The notes under the pieces were generated by a model. It saw only the letters and a program-made list of their open reading frames with translations. It had not been told where the DNA came from and searched no databases. The translations under genes and the position numbers were made by a program. Below are positions 1 to 5,426 of a DNA stretch of 5,426 nt, in pieces (positions within the stretch are counted from its first letter, which is position 1; each line of letters opens with the position of its first letter). Origin of the DNA: Gemmatimonadota bacterium (GTDB lineage: Bacteria; Gemmatimonadota; Gemmatimonadetes; Longimicrobiales; Gaopeijiaceae); assembly GCA_018678395.1 (NCBI GenBank), contig JAHHMJ010000073.1:1-5426 (forward strand), given 5' to 3'.

Positions 1-1086
1 GGTCCCGGGAGGCGTCGGCCCGGCCGCGGGTTCCGCGGCCGCCGCCGCCCCCGTGTCGAGAGGCACGCCGGGCGGACCCGGAGGTAGACCTGGAGGCGGG
101 TCGCCGGCAGCCGACGGCTCCGCTGCCGCCTCGGCCTCGGCCGCCCGCTCCGCCTCTGCCTCGGCGGCGCGCACCTCACGCACGGAATCGGCGTAGGCTC
201 GGTACTCCCAGGCGTGCAGCGCGCGCAGGACGCCCGGCGTGTCGCCGGAGTCCCGGTACATGCCCCGCACCAGTCCCTCGAGAGACTGCTCCGGGTCGAG
301 CGGGTCGTCGAAGACCAGGCGCACCGTGGTCGAATCGACCTTTTCGCCACGCGCCAGCTGGGGCGGCGTCGTGTCCGGAATCATGACCCAGAACGAGGTC
401 AGAACGGTGTCGACCGCCCCCAGGGCGCGCTCCTCGCCCTCACCCTGCATCTCGAAGGGATCGGGTTCACCGTTCAGGTTGCGGTCGTCGTACGACCTCA
501 GACGGTAGCGACCCAGCGGGAGGTACCGCATGACGAAGAGTCCCAGCGAGTCCGTGCGGGCCACGTAGGGCACGGAATCCTCGGAGAGGGCGAACACCGA
601 CATCGAAGGGACCGGCTCCCCGGTCACGCGGTCCCACACCTCGCCCGCGATGGCATTGCGCTGGAAGTCCGGGCCCGTCGAGAAGACCCACTCGAAGGGG
701 TCCAGCATGGTGTTGTTGAAGCGGTCCTGGACGACGGGTGCGACCGTGATGCGATACACGACCCCCGATCGCAGCCCACCCTCGATCTTCACTTCGAGCG
801 CATTGCCCTTGTGCTGTACGTCGACCTCGCCGGTCTGGGGCGACACGGCCACGGCCTGGTCGAGCGTACCGCTGGCCACGTTCTCGGAGATGGTCTCGTC
901 GAACTCGATCCGAATCGTCGCGTCGTCCGCCTCGAGCCGGGCGAACGTATCGGGCCGGACCGCCACGATCACGGGGGGGCGACGATCGGCCGGCCCGCCG
1001 GACGGCGCCGCCTCCCGCGCGCACGCCGCAACGGCAGCGGTCAGGGCGGCGGCACCCAGCGGCAGCAGGAGTCTCGATGAGAGCAC
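1..1086 (-). CDS. Ig-like (Big_5/SbsA-type) domain lipoprotein, partial
   Basis: Probable surface or periplasmic lipoprotein; exact role unknown. Reading the minus strand by hand from a GTG at 1086 gives 362 codons with no stop, so the gene leaves the window at its C-terminal side. Residues 1-22 form a lipoprotein signal: an Arg, a Leu/Ala-rich core, and the lipobox VAAC with the acylated Cys at 22. Residues 37-138 look like an SbsA-type Ig-like domain (PPVIVAVRPD, IRIEFDETIS, VVYRITVAPVVQDRFNNT, ending WVFSTG). Residues 145-215 resemble a carboxypeptidase-regulatory-like beta sandwich (AGEVWDRVTGEPVPSMSV, then LGRYRLRSYDDRNLNGEPD). A second Ig-like unit seems to start near 238 (PDTTPPQL, VRLVFDDPLD) and is interrupted by Ala/Glu-rich and then Pro/Gly-rich sequence at 304-362. 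A CTG at 1095 that overlaps the valS stop would add a Lys-Arg and is a possible alternative start. The gene follows valS so closely that co-transcription is likely. The domain calls rest on pattern recognition only. Confidence 0.82.
   Translation of the reverse strand, partial: MLSSRLLLPLGAAALTAAVAACAREAAPSGGPADRRPPVIVAVRPDTFARLEADDATIRIEFDETISENVASGTLDQAVAVSPQTGEVDVQHKGNALEVKIEGGLRSGVVYRITVAPVVQDRFNNTMLDPFEWVFSTGPDFQRNAIAGEVWDRVTGEPVPSMSVFALSEDSVPYVARTDSLGLFVMRYLPLGRYRLRSYDDRNLNGEPDPFEMQGEGEERALGAVDTVLTSFWVMIPDTTPPQLARGEKVDSTTVRLVFDDPLDPEQSLEGLVRGMYRDSGDTPGVLRALHAWEYRAYADSVREVRAAEAEAERAAEAEAAAEPSAAGDPPPGLPPGPPGVPLDTGAAAAAEPAAGPTPPGT
118..170 (-). repeat. Low-complexity Ala/Glu-coding tract with imperfect short repeats
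   Basis: The plus strand shows repeated cctcggc/gcctc units. On the minus strand they encode a run of Ala and Glu with a few Arg (residues about 306-323 of the lipoprotein), probably helical or disordered. It is followed toward the left edge by a Pro/Gly-rich stretch containing PPPGLPPGPPG. Such tracts vary in length between relatives and tend to slip in replication. Confidence 0.6.
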
Positions 1087-1091
1087 GCGCT

Positions 1092-3857
1092 TCAGTCCCG
1101 TCCCTCGAACATCGCCAGCTTCTCCTTGAGGCTGTTCAGGCGCTCGCTCTGGGACCGTGCCTTGTCCCGCTCACGCTCGACGACCTCGGCCGGAGCGCGC
1201 GAGACGAAGTTCTCGTTGTCGAGCTTCTTCTCGGTGCCCCCGAGCTGCTTGGCCGTTCGTTCGATCTCCTGCCGAAGTCGGTCTTTTTCGCGCTCGAGAT
1301 CGACGACCCCCTCGAGAGGAAGGAAGACGTCGGCCCCGCTGCGCAGAACGGCGTGCGCACCGATGGCTCCCCCGGGGGCCGTGCCCCACTCCAGAGCGGT
1401 CACCCGGGCCATGCGCTCCAGGACCTTCTCCTGGCCCGCCAGGGCCGCGGCGAGGCCCGAGGCTCCGGCGTCGATCACCACCTGGACTCCCTCGCCTTCC
1501 CCCACCCCGTATTCCTTGCGAAGGGAGCGGACGGCGGTGACGAACTCCTGAACCTGCTCGATCGCCGTCTCGGCACCCTCATCCACGTGGGCGGCATCCG
1601 GAACGGGCCAGGGCGCCGACATCAACTCGCCCGGCCGCTCCACACCTTCCGGCCACGGGAGGCGATCCCACAAGGCCGTGGTGACGAAGGGGGCGATGGG
1701 TTGCAGCAGGCGCAGGACGCCGTCCAGCACCGTCACGAGCGTCGTGCGCGCGGCCTGGCGACTCGCCTCACCGGCGTCCCCGCGAAGCCGGTTCTTGACC
1801 AGCTCGAGGTACCAGTCGGCGAGATCTCCCCAGAAGAAGTGGTAGACCGTCTCCGCCACCTCGTGGAGCCGGAAGCGCTCCATCCCGCGGGTGACCGCGG
1901 CGGTGGTGCGACCCAGGCGCGAGAGAATCCAGCGATCGGCGGCCTCGATCCCGTCGCCGTCGAGGCGCAGTGGCTCCACCGGCTCCTCGCCCACCGACAT
2001 CAGCGTGAACCGTCCGACGTTCCACACCTTGTTGGCGAAGTTGCGGCCGTTCGCGAACGACGCCTCGATGTCCTCGTGGTCGAGCAGGATGTCCGTCCCG
2101 ATGGCGCAGGCGCTCACGAGGGTGAAGCGCATCGCGTCGGCGCCGAACCGGTCGACCACCTCCATGGGGTCGATCCCGTTGCCGAGCGACTTGCTCATCT
2201 TCCGGCCCCTGGCATCGCGCACCGTACCGTGCAGGAAGACCTCCCGGAACGGCGGCTCCCCCTTGAACTCGTAGCCCGCCATGATCATGCGAGCGACCCA
2301 GAAGAAGAGGATCTCGGGCGCCGTGACCAGGGTGTGGCCGGGATAGAACGCCCGCATGTCCTCGGTGTCCTCGGGCCAGCCGAAGGGACTGAGCGGCCAC
2401 AGCCACGAACTGAACCAGGTGTCCAGGACGTCGGGGTCCTGCCGGACCGGGCCTCCACAGCGTGGACACCCGTCCGGGTCCTCGCGCAGCACGTGCACGC
2501 CGTCGTCGCCGCACGCTTCGCAGTACCACACCGGGATGCGATGCCCCCACCAGAGCTGACGGGAGATGCACCAGTCCCGGATGTTCTCCATCCAGTGCTC
2601 GTAGACCTTCTTCCACCGATCCGGGGTGAAGGTGATGGTCCCGTCGCGAGACGCCGCGAGGGCCGGCTCGGCGAGGGGCTCCATGCGGACGAACCACTGG
2701 AGGCTGAGGCGGGGCTCCACGACGGTGTCGCACCGGTAGCACCGGGGCACGTTGTGCACATGGACGTCCTCACCGGCCAACAGGCCCTCCGCGTCGAGAG
2801 CCGCAAGCACGGCCTTGCGGGCCTCGAAGCGATCCATACCGCGGAAGGCCTCCGGAGCCTGGTCGTTGATCCGCGCCTCGGGCGTGAGGATGTCCAGAAG
2901 CGGCAGATCGGCGCGGCGCGCGATCTCGAAGTCGTTCGGGTCATGCGCGGGAGTCACCTTCACCATCCCGGTCCCGAACTCCGGATCGACGAAGTGATCT
3001 CCGACGATGGGAATCGTGCGCCCGGTGAGCGGCAGCGTCACGTCGGCACCGATGAGGGCCCGGTACCGCTCGTCGCTCGGGTGAACGGCGACGGCCTGGT
3101 CACCCAGCATGGTCTCGGGCCGCGTTGTCGAGACCGTGAGATACCAGCCACCGCGGTCGGACCGGCCCAGGGCCGTCGCCCCGGCCTCCCGCGCGGACTC
3201 GGCGGCACCCCACGAGGCCTCCGGAAGCGGGTAGCGCAGATGCCACATCCGCCCCTCCGCCTCGGCGCCCTCGGCTTCCTCGTTGGACAGGGCCGTGAGG
3301 CAACGCGGACACCAGTTGATGATGTATTCGCCCCGGTAGATCAGGTCCTTCTCGTACAGGCGGACGAACACCTCCCGGACCGCGTGCGACAGGTTCGGGT
3401 CGAGCGTGAACGCCGTGCGGTCCCAGTCGCACGAGCACCCGATCGCCTTCAACTGCTCGAGGATCGTGCCGCCGGTTTCGCCGACGAACGACCACACCCG
3501 CTCGAGAAAGGCGTCACGACCGAGATCGTCGCGGGTCCGTCCCTCCTTGGCGATGAGGCGCTCGACCACATTCTGCGTGGCGATCCCCGCATGGTCGGTC
3601 CCGGGCAGCCATTCGGCCGCCCTGCCCTGCATGCGGCGGAACCGGATCAGCACGTCCTGGATCGTGTTGTTGAGCCCGTGGCCCATGTGCAGCACGGCCG
3701 TGACGTTCGGCGGAGGAATGACGATCACGTATGGATCGGCGCCCCCCTCGGTGACGTCCTCGGCAGCGACGTGGAAGGCGCCACTCTCGGCCCACCGACG
3801 GTAGAGATCCGCCTCGATGGCGGCAGGATCGAAACGGGGTGCGAGCTCCTGGCTCAC
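1092..3857 (-). CDS. valS: Valine--tRNA ligase (valyl-tRNA synthetase)
   Basis: Class Ia aminoacyl-tRNA synthetase that joins valine to tRNA-Val in the cytoplasm using ATP and hydrolyses wrongly made threonyl-tRNA. With the GTG start at 3857 it has 921 residues, normal for bacterial ValRS. The HIGH motif is HMGH at 57-60, after PPPNVTAVL. The CP1 editing domain includes TTRPETMLGD from 244 and GTGMVKVTPAHDPND ending at 309. Two cysteine sets fit the zinc sites known in ValRS: C183/C186 with C373/C376, and C446/C449 with C464/C467. DVLDTWFSSWLWPLSPFGWP (about 476-495) is a ValRS hallmark, and KMSKS is at 553-557. The anticodon-binding helical domain spans about 640-765, and residues 853-921 form the C-terminal coiled-coil tRNA arm that separates ValRS from IleRS and LeuRS. 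The start was chosen because GGAGGA sits just upstream; an in-frame TTG at 3974 lies inside the promoter and would add 39 unrelated residues. Nothing essential appears to be missing. Confidence 0.97.
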   Translation of the reverse strand: MSQELAPRFDPAAIEADLYRRWAESGAFHVAAEDVTEGGADPYVIVIPPPNVTAVLHMGHGLNNTIQDVLIRFRRMQGRAAEWLPGTDHAGIATQNVVERLIAKEGRTRDDLGRDAFLERVWSFVGETGGTILEQLKAIGCSCDWDRTAFTLDPNLSHAVREVFVRLYEKDLIYRGEYIINWCPRCLTALSNEEAEGAEAEGRMWHLRYPLPEASWGAAESAREAGATALGRSDRGGWYLTVSTTRPETMLGDQAVAVHPSDERYRALIGADVTLPLTGRTIPIVGDHFVDPEFGTGMVKVTPAHDPNDFEIARRADLPLLDILTPEARINDQAPEAFRGMDRFEARKAVLAALDAEGLLAGEDVHVHNVPRCYRCDTVVEPRLSLQWFVRMEPLAEPALAASRDGTITFTPDRWKKVYEHWMENIRDWCISRQLWWGHRIPVWYCEACGDDGVHVLREDPDGCPRCGGPVRQDPDVLDTWFSSWLWPLSPFGWPEDTEDMRAFYPGHTLVTAPEILFFWVARMIMAGYEFKGEPPFREVFLHGTVRDARGRKMSKSLGNGIDPMEVVDRFGADAMRFTLVSACAIGTDILLDHEDIEASFANGRNFANKVWNVGRFTLMSVGEEPVEPLRLDGDGIEAADRWILSRLGRTTAAVTRGMERFRLHEVAETVYHFFWGDLADWYLELVKNRLRGDAGEASRQAARTTLVTVLDGVLRLLQPIAPFVTTALWDRLPWPEGVERPGELMSAPWPVPDAAHVDEGAETAIEQVQEFVTAVRSLRKEYGVGEGEGVQVVIDAGASGLAAALAGQEKVLERMARVTALEWGTAPGGAIGAHAVLRSGADVFLPLEGVVDLEREKDRLRQEIERTAKQLGGTEKKLDNENFVSRAPAEVVERERDKARSQSERLNSLKEKLAMFEGRD

Positions 3858-3860
3858 GAT

Positions 3861-3866
3861 TCCTCC
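3861..3866 (-). promoter_or_regulatory. valS ribosome binding site
   Basis: The minus strand reads GGAGGA, then ATC, then the GTG start. This strong Shine-Dalgarno match decides the start at 3857. The spacing is slightly short, and the first two G residues also belong to GCCGG (3869-3865), which could pair with CCGGC at 3892-3888. Confidence 0.8.
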
Positions 3867-3872
3867 GGCGTT

Positions 3873-3947
3873 CGCCCACGGTCGTGGGCCGGTACCGATG
3901 AAGGGAGACGTCCCGTGGTCGTCGGCTGGCGCCGCGCCCACGGGACG
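3873..3947 (-). promoter_or_regulatory. Structured valS leader: two hairpins with alternative pairing
   Basis: Four segments are visible on the minus strand. Segment 1 (CGTCCCGTGG, 3947-3938) is perfectly complementary over 10 bases to segment 2 (CCACGGGACG, 3918-3909), with a 19-base loop. Segment 3 (GCCCACG, 3889-3883) pairs with segment 4 (CGTGGGC, 3880-3874) to give a tight hairpin just before the ribosome binding site. The 9-base word CCGTGGGCG occurs in both segment 1 (3943-3935) and segment 4 (3881-3873), so 1 can pair with 3 (7 bp) and 2 with 4 (6 bp). This layout resembles attenuator leaders. TCTCCCTT follows segment 2, which is too weak a T-run to call a terminator. The pairing is seen in the sequence; a regulatory role is inference. 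Confidence 0.5.
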
Positions 3948-3951
3948 ATCC

Positions 3952-3998
3952 GGTTGAACGTTAGGGTATTCCAAGCCTGAAAGGGCGTCAATTCAACC
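3952..3998. repeat. 7-bp inverted repeat flanking the valS promoter
   Basis: GGTTGAA at 3952-3958 and TTCAACC at 3992-3998 on the plus strand are perfect inverted copies, centred near 3975 in the promoter spacer. One arm abuts the -35 side and the other lies at the expected transcription start. It could be a spaced operator or chance; no known regulator site was recognised. Confidence 0.35.
3963..3991 (-). promoter_or_regulatory. Probable sigma70-type promoter for valS
   Basis: On the minus strand, TTGACG (3991-3986, five of six matches to the -35 consensus) is followed by a 17-base spacer and TACCCT (3968-3963, three of six matches to the -10, keeping the first T, the A and the last T). This would start transcription near 3956 and give a leader of about 100 bases. 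The -35 box overlaps the TGA stop of the upstream BON-like gene, so valS probably has its own promoter besides any read-through from upstream. Confidence 0.55.
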
Positions 3999-4419
3999 CC
4001 GGGTCGGCAGACGACGGAGTCCAGATCCGGTTGAGGACGACCTCGACGCCCGGCAGCGCCTCCAGCGCCGCGCGAGCGGCCTGCGCGACCGGGTCGTCGG
4101 CCTCGCCGGTGAGGTCGATCACACCGGGCCCGAGGGCGTGCGCACGAAGGGTTTCGGCACCCTCGACGCCGCTCAACGCATCGGCGAGACTCCGGTCCGA
4201 GAGCAGTGAGGCGCCGCGCAGGCGACGATCCATGAGGCGCAGCCCCTCCCCCGCCATCTCGACGGCCGTGTCGACCCGGTCGCCCCAGCGCTCCACCCAC
4301 CCGTCGTCGAGATCGCCGTCCAGCGCGGCGTCGGAGTCCGACCTCCGACCCCACCACCAGCCGACGGCGACACCGGCGCCGAGCGCCACCAGCCAGGGGG
4401 CCCAGTCCCGAGACCTCAT
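3988..4419 (-). CDS. Membrane-anchored BON-like domain protein
   Basis: 143-residue protein of unknown specific role. Residues 6-23 are a hydrophobic, Trp-rich membrane segment (APWLVALGAGVAVGWWW) after a short Arg-containing N-terminus; the rest may lie in the periplasm. An acidic linker (residues 28-43) is followed by a helical stretch (45-70) and a BON-like fold at about 76-134: SLADALSGV, then GVIDLTGEADDPVAQAARAA, then LPGVEVVLNRI. This matches the usual helix, V-x-L-x-G strand, helix, and closing V-x-x-V-x-N strand of BON domains, which are often linked to membrane or envelope binding. Only one BON copy is present. The ATG overlaps the TGA of the upstream TonB-like gene as ATGA, so translation is probably coupled; the G-rich tract just upstream may serve as ribosome binding sequence. 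The BON call is by pattern; an unrelated small alpha/beta domain is possible. Confidence 0.8.
   Translation of the reverse strand: MRSRDWAPWLVALGAGVAVGWWWGRRSDSDAALDGDLDDGWVERWGDRVDTAVEMAGEGLRLMDRRLRGASLLSDRSLADALSGVEGAETLRAHALGPGVIDLTGEADDPVAQAARAALEALPGVEVVLNRIWTPSSADPGLN
4416..4419 (-). other. ATGA stop/start overlap (translational coupling)
   Basis: The TGA stop of the TonB-like gene (4418-4416) shares bases with the ATG of the BON-like gene (4419-4417). This arrangement usually lets a terminating ribosome restart on the next gene and keeps the two products in step. Confidence 0.8.
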
Positions 4420-5363
4420 CGACCACCCCCCCCACCGCCACCGCCCGACGTGTCGGGGGTCGTGGACCGCCGCGCCCGTTCGCGCTCCGCATCGACCCGC
4501 GCCCGGATGGCCGCGGCGCGCTCCTCGACCGACGCGTCGGCCTCGAGCTGCCCGGCGGCCCGCCGGATCTCGCGATCCATCAACTGGGCATCCATGGCAT
4601 CGTCGGAAGCCCCCGTCGGCGACCCGAACGAGAAGGGCAGCGGAATCGTGATCGATCCGAGGTGAAGCTTGCCCGGCGAGATTCCCCAGCGGTTGCCCTC
4701 GTCGTCCGTGTAGGTCCAGTCGGTCCCCCGTGCGGCCTGGGCCGCCCGGATCGCCATGGAGTCGTTGAACGCCTCGAGCTGGTCGTAGATCACACTGCGC
4801 AGAATCTCACCCTCGGTCAGTGTGATGGCGTCGGGCACGAGCGGGATCCACAGATCCTCCTCGTACGTGGAGGGCCGCAGCCGCTCGGCGGCGCTCAGAC
4901 CGCCGGACTCCGGGGGGAGCGGCGCGAAGGGAGCGAACTGATCGCCCGGGACCGAGACCGACGGCACCCGGGTGAGCACCGCTTCCGGCGACAGCGTCTC
5001 GGAGGGGTCGGTCGGCGTGTCGAGCTGGTCGCTGGCCGACTCCTGCAGATTGACGACTTCGATGCCCTCGACGTCCACGGACGCGTCCGGGTCGATCGTC
5101 GTGCCGACCTCGCCGAAGCGAACCGTCATCGCCGGATAGAGCAGGAGCGCGACCGCGTGGATCGCGATCGAGATGGCGTACCCGACCGCACGGGTCCGTC
5201 CGGGGTGGCGTCGGCTCCAGTGCTGGTTGGAAGCCGGCGCGCCACCCGGGTCGCCCGCACCCGGTGACCCTCCGCCCCCCGAGGGGGCGACGTCACCGCG
5301 AGGCGGGGGGGGAGCCAGGGATCCGGAGGGGGCCGTCATTGAGATACGTAACCCGCTCCGCAT
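4416..5363 (-). CDS. TonB-like single-pass membrane protein lacking a TonB C-terminal domain
   Basis: 315-residue protein of unknown function. Residues 1-57 are a Pro/Gly/Ser-rich, probably disordered cytoplasmic tail ending in basic residues (SRRHPGRTR). Residues 59-80 form one membrane segment (AVGYAISIAIHAVALLLYP) with Ser65 and His69 spaced as SxxxH, the arrangement found in the TonB N-terminal helix that engages ExbB/ExbD. An acidic, Pro/Ser-rich stretch follows (90-165). A possible folded core spans about 166-246 (EEDLWIPLVPDAITLTEGE, then WTYTDDEGNRWGISPGKLHL and SITIPLPFSFG). Residues 255-300 are a charged, probably helical region, and the tail is poly-Gly. No TonB C-terminal YP-type domain was found. 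The ATG at 5363 has AGGA upstream at good spacing; an in-frame ATG at 5339 is less well placed. It is coupled to the BON-like gene by ATGA. It may be an energy-transducer relative or simply an envelope protein with a TonB-like anchor. Confidence 0.8.
   Translation of the reverse strand: MRSGLRISMTAPSGSLAPPPPRGDVAPSGGGGSPGAGDPGGAPASNQHWSRRHPGRTRAVGYAISIAIHAVALLLYPAMTVRFGEVGTTIDPDASVDVEGIEVVNLQESASDQLDTPTDPSETLSPEAVLTRVPSVSVPGDQFAPFAPLPPESGGLSAAERLRPSTYEEDLWIPLVPDAITLTEGEILRSVIYDQLEAFNDSMAIRAAQAARGTDWTYTDDEGNRWGISPGKLHLGSITIPLPFSFGSPTGASDDAMDAQLMDREIRRAAGQLEADASVEERAAAIRARVDAERERARRSTTPDTSGGGGGGGGR
4426..4433 (-). repeat. G8 homopolymer at the TonB-like/BON gene junction
   Basis: Eight C residues on the plus strand read as G8 on the coding strand, inside the poly-Gly tail of the TonB-like protein and seven bases before the BON-like ATG. 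One extra G would shift reading into the BON-like frame and fuse the two proteins. The tract may also act as the ribosome binding sequence of the BON-like gene. Confidence 0.7.
5273..5289 (-). repeat. 7-bp GC hairpin in the early coding region of the TonB-like gene
   Basis: CGCCCCC and its complement GGGGGCG are separated by three bases, around codons 25-30 of the TonB-like gene. An all-GC stem this close to the start may slow ribosomes, but it may simply reflect Gly/Pro codons in very GC-rich DNA. Confidence 0.4.
5305..5312 (-). repeat. C8 homopolymer in codons 17-20 of the TonB-like gene
   Basis: Eight G residues on the plus strand read as C8 on the coding strand, encoding part of the Pro run in APPPPRG. 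A change in tract length would frameshift almost the whole protein. With the G8 tract near the end, the gene has an 8-base homopolymer at each end. Confidence 0.65.
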
Positions 5364-5426
5364 AGGCGGTTCCTGGCCGAACGGCCCCGCGGAACGCGCT
5401 AACTGGGGCGGGCTACGCGCCCGAGA
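5364..5426. other. Short upstream stretch, no supported gene
   Basis: These 63 bases hold AGGA (plus 5371-5374 as tcct), the ribosome binding site for the TonB-like gene, and a small GGCC-GTTC-GGCC hairpin (minus strand) next to it. One minus-strand frame is open from the right edge to a TAG at 5401-5399 and could be the last eight codons of an upstream gene, but this is too short to support. No convincing promoter was seen. Confidence 0.4.

Noticed and set aside
467..1024. A 185-codon minus-strand frame overlapping the lipoprotein gene
   Set aside because: Arg/Gly-rich out-of-frame reading of the lipoprotein gene with no family resemblance.
214..1080. A 288-codon open frame on the plus strand
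   Set aside because: It is in the same codon-on-codon antisense register to the lipoprotein gene, whose signal peptide, lipobox and Ig-like fold are convincing.
3901..3947. Intrinsic terminator after the BON-like gene
   Set aside because: The 10-bp stem is followed by TCTCCCTT instead of a real T-run, and it lies downstream of the valS promoter.
3858..3956. T-box riboswitch upstream of valS
   Set aside because: No sequence like the conserved T-box (AGGGTGGNACCGCG type) and no clear specifier stem were found, and the leader is short.
3858..3974. A 39-residue N-terminal extension of ValRS from a TTG at 3974
   Set aside because: The TTG lies in the promoter spacer, the extension covers the hairpin leader and resembles no ValRS sequence, and the GTG at 3857 has a strong ribosome binding site.
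1077..3980. A 967-codon open frame on the plus strand
   Set aside because: It lies codon-on-codon opposite valS. In that register a stop appears only where valS uses TTA, CTA or TCA, which are rare in such GC-rich DNA. The product is rich in Arg, His, Gly and Leu without recognisable domains.
3854..4492. A 212-codon minus-strand frame across the BON-like gene and leader
   Set aside because: Arg/Gly-rich out-of-frame reading; the 143-residue frame has a membrane segment, a BON-like pattern and an ATGA junction.
4662..5267. A 201-codon open frame on the plus strand
   Set aside because: Antisense register mirror of the TonB-like gene; composition is Arg/Val/Gly-rich shadow sequence.

Overview
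The window is very GC-rich (clearly above 60% by eye) and every supported gene lies on the minus strand, so the biological order runs from the right edge to the left. The mix of genes suggests a Gram-negative bacterium with an outer membrane, and the style of the proteins fits Gemmatimonadota: a lipoprotein with an SbsA-type Ig-like domain, a TonB-like membrane anchor protein, and a housekeeping valyl-tRNA synthetase. That assignment is inference from family style only.

Layout, right to left. Bases 5426-5364 are a short stretch with no supported gene. Then comes a 315-residue protein with a long Pro/Gly-rich cytoplasmic tail, a single TonB-like membrane segment carrying an SxxxH motif, and a periplasmic part that does not look like a TonB C-terminal domain (5363-4416). 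Its stop overlaps the start of a 143-residue membrane-anchored BON-like protein (4419-3988) in an ATGA, so the two form a coupled pair. A 130-base intergenic region (3987-3858) follows. It holds a good sigma70-type promoter whose -35 box overlaps the BON gene stop, and a leader with two GC-rich hairpins that can also pair in an alternative way. Next is valS, best started at a GTG at 3857 (921 residues), with all signature motifs present. Six or fewer bases after valS, or overlapping its stop, a lipoprotein gene begins and runs off the left edge (1086 to 1, 362 codons seen).

How they work together: valS charges tRNA-Val and probably shares its transcript with the lipoprotein gene. The two genes upstream of the valS promoter look like a separate envelope-associated unit. 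No rRNA, tRNA, mobile element, CRISPR array or phage signature was seen. The least ordinary parts are the structured valS leader, the TonB-like protein without a TonB receptor-binding domain, and the 8-base G/C homopolymers at both ends of its gene.
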